The translations under genes were made by a program, and so were the position numbers. A DNA stretch of 64,000 nucleotides from Actinomadura viridilutea (GTDB lineage: Bacteria; Actinomycetota; Actinomycetes; Streptosporangiales; Streptosporangiaceae): the NCBI GenBank assembly GCA_003001795.1, contig PVNI01000010.1:1-64000 (forward strand), written 5' to 3'. This document shows, piece after piece, positions 15,199 through 23,068 of this stretch. The notes under the pieces are model-generated. The model made no database searches and was not told the origin of the DNA. It saw only the letters and a list, made by a program, of their open reading frames with translations. Positions within the stretch are counted from its first letter, which is position 1. Each line of letters begins with the position of its first letter.

Positions 15199-16179
15199 TC
15201 ACTTGCCGAAGGCGCCGCGGCGAGGACGCCGATGGGCGCCCTTCCGCCGCGCGGCGACCGCGGGCGCCGCGCCCGGCAGGGCGCGGCGTCGTCCGAGCCG
15301 CAACTGCGTCAGCAGCAGCGAGAACGCCGCCAGCAGCGCCGCCAGCCAGGCCACCTGCGTGCTGGCGATCCGCTCGAACGTGAGGTCCTGCGCGACGGGC
15401 GCCTTGTTGTTGCGCAGCCTGCTCTCCGGGGTCGGCGACGTCGGCCCGGGCGCGAGCGACGGACTCGGCGGCGCGATCGACGGCAGCGACACCCCCGGAG
15501 CCGAGGACGGGGGCGGCGTGAACGACGCGTTCGGCGACGGCGGCGTGTACCCCGACCCGGACGAGCTGCTCCCGCCGCTGCCGCTGGAGCCGGACCCGCC
15601 ACTGCCGCCGTCGTCGTCCTTCTTGTCCTCGCCCTTGTCCTCCTTGCCGTCGGAGGGCTTCTTCCCCTGCCCCGGCGACGGCGTGGGGGTCGGCGTGGGA
15701 CGCGGACTCGGCGACGGCGGGGAGGGCGGCGAGGAGGACTTCGGCGGTACGAAAACGACCGAGGCGGCGTCGAACTCGCGCTCCGTCTGTTCCGAGTCGA
15801 CCGTGACCGTCACCAGAATGGTCTGTTCGGACTTGATGTCCGGCGGAACGCTGACCGTCGCCTTGATCTCCCGGTCTTCGCCGACCTCGATATCGCCGAG
15901 CGCGCAGTCCTGCGTGCACTCGCCGTCGATCTTCGCCAGGCCCTCCGGATCGACGGTGAAGCCCTCCAGGACGACATCTTTGATCGTCTCGCCCTCGGCG
16001 GATACGACCGCCGTGAGGTCGATGGGCTTGGTCGGATCCTCCTGAACCGCCGGAGTGGCCGTCAGCGTCACCGCAAGTTTCGGAACGTCGGCGGCGAGGG
16101 CCGGGGGCGCGCCGGCGGCGAGGACGGCCGCGGTGCTCAGGCTCACGATGAGCGGACTACGTGCCGATCGGGAGAGCAC
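15199..16179 (-). CDS. Exported, C-terminally membrane-anchored surface protein of unknown function
   Basis: 326 residues from GTG 16179. The start gives a clear signal peptide (VLSRSARSPLIVSLSTAAVL...PALAA, cleavage near residue 30). The exported part has a beta-sandwich-like region (about 31-150, with two cysteines in GECTQDCALG) resembling NEW3 or bacterial Ig-type domains, then a long Pro/Ser/Lys/Gly-rich stalk. One helix (about 273-293) is followed by an Arg/Lys-rich tail, a stop-transfer arrangement typical of actinomycete surface proteins without LPXTG. I do not recognise a specific family. It may display an adhesion or scaffolding domain. Upstream in-frame starts to 16290 would bury the signal peptide and are rejected. 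Confidence 0.75.
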   Translation of the reverse strand: MLSRSARSPLIVSLSTAAVLAAGAPPALAADVPKLAVTLTATPAVQEDPTKPIDLTAVVSAEGETIKDVVLEGFTVDPEGLAKIDGECTQDCALGDIEVGEDREIKATVSVPPDIKSEQTILVTVTVDSEQTEREFDAASVVFVPPKSSSPPSPPSPSPRPTPTPTPSPGQGKKPSDGKEDKGEDKKDDDGGSGGSGSSGSGGSSSSGSGYTPPSPNASFTPPPSSAPGVSLPSIAPPSPSLAPGPTSPTPESRLRNNKAPVAQDLTFERIASTQVAWLAALLAAFSLLLTQLRLGRRRALPGAAPAVAARRKGAHRRPRRGAFGK

Positions 16180-16393
16180 CGCCCCCGCACCTCCGTGGGT
16201 TCGTCGTCGTTGACCGCCGTGTCTCCGGGGCAGCGCTGACCCCGGGCGCGCACTCTGCATCATGCGAACACGGATCCACGATGCAATCAACCCGAATGCC
16301 CGTCTTTCCGCCCGTCCGCAGCGATCCGGCGCGATACAGGAAGGTACCGGAAGGCCGCCGCCGGGCCCCGTGACGGTCAGATGAGTGTGACGG

Positions 16394-16762
16394 TCAGATG
16401 AGCTCCTCGCGGAGGTCCTGGACCTCGTTGCGCGGCGCCCACGCCTGCCAGACGCCGTGGTCCATGCGGTCCAGGCCGAGCCGTTCGGCGACGGGCGCGC
16501 GGCCGCCCGCGTATTCGACGCGCAGCCACGTCTCGTGCTCGCCGACCACGATGAACGGCTCGCCGCGCCACGTGCACACGGTGCGCACGTACCGCAGCTC
16601 CTCGATCTCGTGGGCGGGCACGACGCGCCGGTGGCGGCCCGGCCGCAGCTCCTCGAAGCCGTCGGTGGGCTCGGGGGCGTAGAGCCGCACGTCGCCGTCG
16701 GCGCCGGGCACGGCCTCGAACTCGCGGCCCAGCCAGCGGGCGACGTAACCGTCCCGGATCAT
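16394..16762 (-). CDS. 122-residue protein coupled to the SseB-repeat gene (immunity-like candidate)
   Basis: Its ATG (16762) overlaps the TGA of the upstream gene in an ATGA junction, so the two are translationally coupled. The protein is acidic, soluble and all beta/alpha in appearance (EFEAVPGADGDVRLYAPEP, RTVCTWRGEPFIVVGEHETW). It has no signal peptide or membrane helix and no family I recognise. Small coupled genes directly after a long multidomain protein with a distinct C-terminal domain are typical of immunity proteins in polymorphic toxin systems, but nothing in this sequence proves that. It could instead be a chaperone or a subunit. Confidence 0.7.
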   Translation of the reverse strand: MIRDGYVARWLGREFEAVPGADGDVRLYAPEPTDGFEELRPGRHRRVVPAHEIEELRYVRTVCTWRGEPFIVVGEHETWLRVEYAGGRAPVAERLGLDRMDHGVWQAWAPRNEVQDLREELI

Positions 16763-19700
16763 CGCGGAACCTCCGTCCGGTCGCCGCCCCGGGCGCCGCC
16801 CCCGTCCTCCGGGGGCGTCTCGGGACGCAGCCATGCCAGCTGGTCCGGGTCGTACATGGCGACGAACCGCTCGGATCTGTCCATGCCCAGGTAGTACATC
16901 TCCGCCCCGTAGGGAAGGCGCACACTGTCGACCTTGTACTCGCGGATCGAGCCCGCGCTGCCGGGGGCGAACCCGTTGCCGTGGAACGGCGGCCGCTCGA
17001 TGACCCAGCCCGCGTCGCCCCAGGCGGACCGTTCCTCCTCGGTCTGCCCGCCGAATGGGATCCGGTAGAGGTCCGGGCAGTAGGCGGGCCAGCGGATGAC
17101 GTACACGCCCTCGTCCCCCGGACTGAACGGCGACCCTTCGTAGAGCAGGCCCAGCGCCTCGTACAGCTGCACCGGCGTCTGCAGTTCGGCGACGTCGACC
17201 GCGGGGTGCACGAAGCCGCCCACCCGGTCGTACCCCTGCTCCAGGTACCAGCTGACGTGGCCGTGCGGCACGACCTTCTGCATGATGACCGGCTGCGCGG
17301 TCCGTTCGGGGTCGGGCTCGGGGACGGCCGGGCGGGCGCCCTGGGTGTACGGGGCGGCCTGCGGTTCGGGTTCCGTTGCGGCGGGCGCGGTCTCCGGCCG
17401 CTGGGGCTGCGGCGCGTCGGCCGCGGCGAACGACTGCGGCGCCGTGTCGAGCGGGTCCGCGGAGGGGGACGCCAACGGCTCGGGCCGCGGCGGCATGAGC
17501 CCGACGCGCATCGCCCACTCGCTGAGCGACCGCACTTGGTCGCCGCTCAGCGACGCGCCGATCCGGGTGCCGGGGTTGAGCAGCATGGCCCAGTCCTCGC
17601 GCGGCCAGGAGGCGATGAGCTCGCGGAAGTCGGCGTACACGAATCGGGATTCGGGCAGCACCTCGCGCAGCCGCACCAGCGAGGTGAACACCTGCACGGC
17701 CGACGTGCCGCGCATCGCCGCGTCCCAGCGGAACTCCCGCTGCACGGGCGTGACCTCCAGCGGCGCGTCCTGCGGAATGGGCACCAGGACGTTGGCCGCC
17801 AGCAGCACCCGCAGGAACGCGTCGGAGTCGCCGCTTTGCGCCGCCTCGTACAGCTCCTGGTCGATGCGGTTGCCGGGCTCGAACTCCGGTTCGTCGGCCG
17901 GCTGCCGCGCCGGCTGTTCGGGCGGCGCGGCGGCGGCCGGGGCCTGCTCGCCGGGGCGCGGCCCGGCCTGCCGGTCCGCGGGCCGCGGGTCGGGACCGTG
18001 CGCGGGAGGCTGGGGGGCCTCGGGCGCCGGCGGCATGCCCATGGGGGAGCCGACCGGCGGAGCGCCGGCCGCCGGCGGGGCCTCCACGGGACGCGGCGTT
18101 TCGGCGGGAGGCGCCCCCCGCGACGCGTCGGCCGGGGTCGTCTCCGGCGCGGGCGCCGATTCCGGGGACCGCGGCGGCTCCGGCACGAGCGGCTGCCCGG
18201 GACTCGGCGCCGGTTCGGCGGCGTGCGGCTGCCCGGAGGCGGGCGGCGGTTCAGGGGCGAACGGCCGACCGGGGGCGAGCGGATCGGTGATGCGCGGCAG
18301 GTCCGGCGCCTGCGGCGGCTCGGGCGCACGCCGCGGCCCGGAGTCGAGCGGAGACTCGGCGCCGCGGGGACGGTCGGGCGCGTGCGGCGCTTCGCCGGAC
18401 GGCGGCCGGTCCTCCGCGCGCGGCGCCGGCGACGGCTCGGCGTCGCGGGAGCGGTCGGCCGAAACGAGACCGGCCAGGTCGCCGAGGTCCGGGGTGGTGA
18501 CGGACGGGGCGCCGGACGGCTGCTCCGCCGGGGCCGCGGGCGGCGCCGCGGCCTCCACGGACGCGGCCGCCTCCGCGGACGCGGCCGGCTCCGACGCGGC
18601 AGGCGACGCGGCGGGCGGTGCGGCGGCCTTCTCCCCGGGGGACGCCGCGGTGCCGGCCGTGCCGCTCAGCGCCCGGACCTGCTCGCCGGGCATGGTCGCG
18701 TCGATGGGCGTGCCGGGGTTGAGCACCAGCGTCCACTCGGCGTCCGGCCACGCGGCCACCATGTCCAGGAAGCCCGGCATCACGAAGCGCGACGAGCCGA
18801 GGGCCTCGTTCATCCACTTCAACGAGGTGAAGACCTGCACGGACGCGGCGCCGTGCACCCGCACCGGGCCCCAGGGGAACTCCGGGTCGTCCGGGGTGAT
18901 GCCCCACGGCGTCTCCGGGTCGGCGGGCACCAGCACCTGCGCGCCCAGCAGGATCTTGAAGAACGCGTCGGTGTCGCGCCGCGTCGCCGCCTCGAACAGC
19001 TTGCGCTCCACGTCGTTCTGCGGTTCGAAGTTCTCCGACAGGCGGCGGGCCGCGCGCTGGTCGGCCCAGCGCGCCAGCCCGGGGAGCTGCTGGGCCACGA
19101 CGGTGCCGCCCGCCGGGGACCCGGAGTTGACCGCCAGCGCGTGGCCGTCGTCGGGCCAGTACCGCAGCAGCACCGTGAACGGCACCCGGATGAACTCGCG
19201 CCCGAACCCCAGCGGCTCGGCCGCCTCCATCAGCCGTTCGGGCGAGGTGAACACCGGGACGACGGGACCGCCCTCGACCTCCCGCACCAGCCACGGGAAG
19301 CCGGGCCGTCCGGGACGCAGCGTGTAGTCGGTGTCCTCCGGGACGGGCAGGAGCAGTTCGGCGTCCGCGAGCGTCTGCAGGAAGAGGTCGTGGTCGTTGT
19401 TGGCGGCCGCGCGCAGCAGCTCCCGTTCGACGTCGTTGGCGGGGCGGAACTGCGAGCGGCGCTCCTTGCGGGGCGGCAGGTCGCGGTGCTGGTCCTGCAG
19501 CTCCTCCCAGGGCGCGGACTCGGCGGCGGGCTCGTCGACGATCGCCGGGACGTCCACGAGCGTGTCGTCCGGCGCCGGCGGGGGCGCCGGTGCCCGGGCG
19601 ACGAGACGGTCGCCGGGCGCCGGAAGATCGGCGGGAGGCTCCGCCCCGCCGCCCGAGGACGGCTCGGCCGGGGCCGACGGCTGCGCCGCCGGGGCGTCCC

Positions 19701-20604
19701 CGGCGGCCGGACCCTGCGCGTCGGGCGCCGGGGCGGCCGGAGGCTGCGCGTCGGACGGCTGCGGGGCGGGAGAGGTCTCCGGCGCCGGCGGTGCGGGCGG
19801 CTCCACCGGTGGGGCGGCCGGAGGCTCGTTCGGCGCGGCGGCGGGGGACGCGGGAGCGGAAGGTCCCTGCGCGGCGTTCGGCACTGCGGGCGTCGCGGGC
19901 TCACTGGCGCCAGGGACGTCACCAGGCGCCGGGACGTCACCGGCCGATGCGGGCGCGGCCGTCCGGTCGGCCGCGGGTTCCGTGCGAGGGACGGTGGGCA
20001 GCGCGTGCGCACCGGTCGCTTCGGCCGACCGGACGTCTCGGGACGCGACGTCCGACGGCTGACCGTCGGTCGGGACGCCGGTCGGGACGGCGTTCGGGAC
20101 GCTGGACGGCGCGTCCTGCGACGGGGCGCCGGCGGAGGGGACCGCGGCCGGCGCGGCGAGGGGACGGCCGGCCCGCGGCGGCCGGGGGTCGCCGTCGGCG
20201 AGCTGCCGGACGAACCAGCCGGGCAGCCGACCCTCGATCGGCAGCGCCACGTCCCGAAGGTCGCGGGCGGGCGCGTCGACCGCCAGCCACCAGCGCGGAT
20301 GCGGCCAGCTCTGCGCCAGGTCGGCGAACTTCAACCGGACGAAGTGCTGGTAGGCCGGGCCGAGGCAGGCGCGCATGGCGGCGGGCGAGGTGTAGGCCAG
20401 CACGTGGGTGCGGCCGTCCTCGTCCTGGGTCGGCCACGTCGGCTGCGCCTGGTTGGCGAGCACGTCGTCGATGAGGTCCGGGGGCACGGGCAGCACCAGC
20501 TCGCTCTCGGCGAGCAGACGGAAGTACGCCTCCGGGTCCCCCGCCCGCACCGTCTCGTGCAGTCGGCGCTCCAGTTCCGACGTGGGTCGCCACGCGTCGG
20601 CCAC
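16759..20604 (-). CDS. Large SseB-repeat protein with distinct C-terminal domain, possibly TNT-like
   Basis: 1,281 residues from GTG 20604, eight bases after GGGGGG (GTG 20613 would add three residues). It contains four SseB N-terminal-like domains (about 10-142, 389-517, 529-647, 909-1037), each with the pattern LPVP...VFTS...W.L.LNPG, joined by long Pro/Ala-rich linkers. A different domain occupies about 1107-1262, with YDRVGGFVHPAVDV, RWPAYCPDLYRIPFGG, HGNGFAPGSAGSIREYKVD and LPYGAEMYYL. From memory this ending resembles TNT-type NAD glycohydrolase-related proteins, but I am not sure. SseB proteins are associated with type VII (ESX) and type III secretion contexts. No secretion genes are in the window. 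It is coupled to the 122-residue gene downstream. Confidence 0.75.
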   Translation of the reverse strand: MADAWRPTSELERRLHETVRAGDPEAYFRLLAESELVLPVPPDLIDDVLANQAQPTWPTQDEDGRTHVLAYTSPAAMRACLGPAYQHFVRLKFADLAQSWPHPRWWLAVDAPARDLRDVALPIEGRLPGWFVRQLADGDPRPPRAGRPLAAPAAVPSAGAPSQDAPSSVPNAVPTGVPTDGQPSDVASRDVRSAEATGAHALPTVPRTEPAADRTAAPASAGDVPAPGDVPGASEPATPAVPNAAQGPSAPASPAAAPNEPPAAPPVEPPAPPAPETSPAPQPSDAQPPAAPAPDAQGPAAGDAPAAQPSAPAEPSSGGGAEPPADLPAPGDRLVARAPAPPPAPDDTLVDVPAIVDEPAAESAPWEELQDQHRDLPPRKERRSQFRPANDVERELLRAAANNDHDLFLQTLADAELLLPVPEDTDYTLRPGRPGFPWLVREVEGGPVVPVFTSPERLMEAAEPLGFGREFIRVPFTVLLRYWPDDGHALAVNSGSPAGGTVVAQQLPGLARWADQRAARRLSENFEPQNDVERKLFEAATRRDTDAFFKILLGAQVLVPADPETPWGITPDDPEFPWGPVRVHGAASVQVFTSLKWMNEALGSSRFVMPGFLDMVAAWPDAEWTLVLNPGTPIDATMPGEQVRALSGTAGTAASPGEKAAAPPAASPAASEPAASAEAAASVEAAAPPAAPAEQPSGAPSVTTPDLGDLAGLVSADRSRDAEPSPAPRAEDRPPSGEAPHAPDRPRGAESPLDSGPRRAPEPPQAPDLPRITDPLAPGRPFAPEPPPASGQPHAAEPAPSPGQPLVPEPPRSPESAPAPETTPADASRGAPPAETPRPVEAPPAAGAPPVGSPMGMPPAPEAPQPPAHGPDPRPADRQAGPRPGEQAPAAAAPPEQPARQPADEPEFEPGNRIDQELYEAAQSGDSDAFLRVLLAANVLVPIPQDAPLEVTPVQREFRWDAAMRGTSAVQVFTSLVRLREVLPESRFVYADFRELIASWPREDWAMLLNPGTRIGASLSGDQVRSLSEWAMRVGLMPPRPEPLASPSADPLDTAPQSFAAADAPQPQRPETAPAATEPEPQAAPYTQGARPAVPEPDPERTAQPVIMQKVVPHGHVSWYLEQGYDRVGGFVHPAVDVAELQTPVQLYEALGLLYEGSPFSPGDEGVYVIRWPAYCPDLYRIPFGGQTEEERSAWGDAGWVIERPPFHGNGFAPGSAGSIREYKVDSVRLPYGAEMYYLGMDRSERFVAMYDPDQLAWLRPETPPEDGGGARGGDRTEVPR

Positions 20605-20753
20605 GGTCGCCACCCCCCTGATTCAAGCCGCGCTGTCCCTGCTGTACCCCGCCCTGACGCGTCTAGGTACGGACTTGCCTACGCTACATGGGCGAACAGG
20701 GCGAAAGGGTCTCGACTTCCGCGCTCCCGGACGCGGCTGCGAGGCGGCGTCGG

Positions 20754-22166
20754 CTATCCCCGCCGGGCCGCGGCCTCCGGCGCGCGTCCGTGCGGACGGA
20801 CCCGCGAACCTGCGTGCACCGGCGCGGAGCCCGCGGAGCGCGCCAGCTCGCCCAGCGCGTCGACCAGGCGGTCGACGTGCTCCTCGGTCGTTCCCAGGCC
20901 CAGGCTGGCCCGAACCGCCGAGTCCGGGGCGGAGGCGTTCGCGCAGCCGCCCTCTCCGGCCGCGTGCGCCGCGCCGGACCGGTCGGCCGGCCGGTCGGCC
21001 AGCAGGCGCCGCACGAAGGGATGAGCGCAGAACTTCCCGTCCCGGACGCCGATGCCGTGCTCACCGGACAGCCTAAGCGCCACGTCGCGCGCGTTCCAGC
21101 CGTCGACGGTGAAGGACACGATACCGACGCGCGGGTGGCGCTCCCCCCACAGGTTCAGTTCCCGAACCGCCGGGATGCGGGCCAGTCCGCGGCGCAGCCG
21201 GGCCAGCAGCCGCTCCTCGTGGGCGACGAGCGCGTCCCACCCGGCCGCGGTCAGGGTCTCGCACGCCGCCGCCAGCGCCACCACGCCCAGCACGTTCGGG
21301 GTGCCCGCCTCGTGCCGCTGCTGCGGGTCGGCCGCCCAGCGGGTCGATTCCCCCACCGAGGCGCTGGCGCCGCCGCCCTTGAGGTACGGCTCGGCGGCGC
21401 GCAGCCAGTCGGACCGCCCCGCCAGCACTCCCGCGCCGAACGGCGCGTACAGCTTGTGCCCGGAGAACGCGACGTAGTCCAGGCCGAGCGCGGACATGTC
21501 CAGGGGGCGGTGCGGGACGAGCTGGGCGGCGTCCACGGCGATGCGGGCGCCGCGCCGCCGCGCCGCCTGCGCCAGCTCGCCGATCGGCCACAGCTCGCCG
21601 GTCACGTTGGACGCCGCCGTGACCACGAGCAGCCGCGGGCCCTGCGGCGCGGCGGCCAGCGCCCGGTCGGCGGCGGCGATCGCCTCGGACGGGGTGGCGG
21701 GCGCGGGCAGCCGCACGGCGCGCTTCCAGGGCAGGAGGGTGGCGTGGTGCTCGGTCTCGAACACCACGACGGTGGTGCCGGGCGGGAGCGCGTGCGCCAG
21801 CAGGTTCATCGCGTCGGTGGTGTTGCGGGTGAACACCACCGACGCCCGTTCCCAGGCGCCGAGGAACGACCGAACCGTCTCGCGCGCGCGTTCGTACGCG
21901 GCGGTGGTGACCTGAGAGGCGTACCCGGCGCCGCGGTGCACGCTGCTGTAGTACGGCAGCGCCCGGGTGACGGCCTCCTGCACCGCCTCCAGACACGGCG
22001 CGCTGGCGGCGTAGTCGAAGTTGGCGTACGGGACCCGGCGTCCGTCCTCCAGCGGCACCGGGACGTCCGCGCCGACCACTTTCGGCAGCCGAGTGGGCGC
22101 CGACGCGTCTTTCGGCGTCCAAGGCTGCAGAGGGGAGACGTGGGTGAGCGTGGCGGCAGTGGACAT
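20754..22166 (-). CDS. Class V aminotransferase, cysteine-desulfurase-like
   Basis: 470 residues from ATG 22166, which follows AAGGAGG. It is a PLP enzyme of fold type I, class V. The internal-aldimine lysine is probably Lys238 in FSGHKLYAPFGAG, with ETEHHATLLPW and DAAQLVPHRPLD upstream. Sequence features fit cysteine desulfurase/selenocysteine lyase-like proteins; a Cys is present in GKFCAHPF near the usual activity loop. A SAM-IV-type riboswitch in its leader links it to methionine, cysteine or sulfur supply, which narrows the likely substrate to a sulfur amino acid. No partner IscU/SufU gene is adjacent. The last 60 residues include an Ala/Gly-rich insertion. Confidence 0.9.
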   Translation of the reverse strand: MSTAATLTHVSPLQPWTPKDASAPTRLPKVVGADVPVPLEDGRRVPYANFDYAASAPCLEAVQEAVTRALPYYSSVHRGAGYASQVTTAAYERARETVRSFLGAWERASVVFTRNTTDAMNLLAHALPPGTTVVVFETEHHATLLPWKRAVRLPAPATPSEAIAAADRALAAAPQGPRLLVVTAASNVTGELWPIGELAQAARRRGARIAVDAAQLVPHRPLDMSALGLDYVAFSGHKLYAPFGAGVLAGRSDWLRAAEPYLKGGGASASVGESTRWAADPQQRHEAGTPNVLGVVALAAACETLTAAGWDALVAHEERLLARLRRGLARIPAVRELNLWGERHPRVGIVSFTVDGWNARDVALRLSGEHGIGVRDGKFCAHPFVRRLLADRPADRSGAAHAAGEGGCANASAPDSAVRASLGLGTTEEHVDRLVDALGELARSAGSAPVHAGSRVRPHGRAPEAAARRG

Positions 22167-22191
22167 GCGTACGACCTCCTTCAGGATCCAG

Positions 22192-22218
22192 GGATCCCGG
22201 GAGGAGTCCGCGGGATCC
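22192..22218 (-). terminator. Hairpin in the riboswitch expression platform
   Basis: Arms 22192-22199 and 22211-22218 (8 bp, GGATCCCG/CGGGATCC) pair around an 11-base loop. It lies between the SAM-IV-like aptamer and the ribosome-binding site of the aminotransferase gene. A further GGATCC at 22184-22189 could form an alternative pairing. This suggests a switch between two hairpins, but the direction of control is not shown by the sequence. Confidence 0.5.
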
Positions 22219-22331
22219 GCGCTTGCCGGACGCGTTCCGCGTCGTCCGGCCAGGTCCTCACCCGGGGCACCCCATCGCGGACGAAGGGTTGCCGGCCAGC
22301 GAGCCGGGGCTTGACGCTGGCGCTCTTGACC
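22212..22331 (-). ncRNA. SAM-IV-type S-adenosylmethionine riboswitch
   Basis: The minus strand carries the actinomycete SAM-IV hallmark segments in order: GTCAAGAGCGCCAGCGTCAAG, CCCCGGCTCGCTGGCCGGCAA, CCCTTC, a helix, GGGGTGCCCCGGGTGAGGACC and an 8-bp GC stem (GCCGGACG/CGTCCGGC) ending GGCAAGCGC. A TATACT -10 lies just upstream (22341-22346 on the plus strand), placing transcription start near the aptamer's first base. Known SAM-IV elements repress sulfur-metabolism genes when SAM is abundant. It controls the class V aminotransferase 3' of it. Confidence 0.88.
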
Positions 22332-22380
22332 TTGTGCGGAAGTATATGCGGAGCCGATGGGCGATCGAAGGGGGGATGCG

Positions 22381-22755
22381 ATGCGGTACGGGACGGCCGT
22401 GAGGCTGGCCCACGGGCTGGCGCTGCTCGGCGCGGCCTGGACGCTGACCGGGTGCGGGGCCGGCAACACCGACGAGGTGTGCGCCGACACCAAGAAGGCC
22501 TTCCAGCAGTACCTCACCCAGGTGCGGACCGTGTCGGCGAACGACCCGGCGCAGTGGCGGCAGGCCACCGACCAGTTCGCCGGACGCATCGACGGATTGG
22601 CCCGCCAGGCGGAGGACGAGAAGCTGAAGAAGGCGCTCAAGACGGAGGCGACCCGCCTGCGCGGCGCCGCCGCCGGTGTGGGCACCGGCGACGCGTCACA
22701 GCTCAACGCCGTGATGAGCGACGCCCCCGACCGCATCGGCAAGGCCTGCGACTAG
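22381..22755 (+). CDS. Small lipoprotein of unknown function
   Basis: 124 residues from ATG 22381 (GGGGGG lies five bases upstream). The signal peptide ends in the lipobox LTGC with Cys25 as the lipidation site, so it should be anchored on the outer face of the membrane. The mature part is mostly helical and charged (DEVCADTKKAFQQYLTQV, EDEKLKKALKTEATRLRG) with a second Cys at position 46-like region and another near the C-terminus that could form a disulfide. Similar small helical lipoproteins are common in actinomycetes without known function. It is divergent from the SAM-riboswitch gene and ends before a strong terminator. Confidence 0.8.
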   Translation: MRYGTAVRLAHGLALLGAAWTLTGCGAGNTDEVCADTKKAFQQYLTQVRTVSANDPAQWRQATDQFAGRIDGLARQAEDEKLKKALKTEATRLRGAAAGVGTGDASQLNAVMSDAPDRIGKACD

Positions 22756-23068
22756 CGCGCTCGCCGGCAAGCGGGCGCCGAGCCTGCCGGCGGGTGCGCA
22801 CCCCTTCGAGCGGGCCGATGCCGTGCGAGGAGAACCCTCGAGCGGGCGTCGCCTGCGGACCTGCGGAGCCCTTGCGGCGGCGCGAAGAGGCAGCGAACGT
22901 GCTGAGGGGCCCGGCGAGGTGTTTCGCCGGGCCCCTCTCACGGTCTCGGCCTACAGGGGGCCGACCGCGGTGTCGCTAGGCGCCGCAGCCGTTCGCCCGC
23001 ACGAGTCGTCCGCCGGCGCGAGCGGCCCGCTTGCGGACGCGGCACGCCGGACGTCGGGCGCGCGGATG
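22756..23068. other. 313-base convergent intergenic region
   Basis: It lies between the lipoprotein gene and the penicillin-binding protein gene, which converge here. Apart from the strong hairpin at 22904-22937 I see no coding or regulatory signal. Confidence 0.5.
22904..22937 (+). terminator. Perfect 14-bp terminator hairpin
   Basis: GAGGGGCCCGGCGA (22904-22917) pairs perfectly with 22924-22937 around the loop GGTGTT. Placed between two convergent genes, it can stop transcription from both sides; no U-tract is present. Confidence 0.85.

Noticed and set aside
16981..21024. A 1,347-residue plus-strand frame opposite the SseB-repeat and aminotransferase genes
   Set aside because: Arg/Gly-rich mirror of real genes with no recognisable domain.
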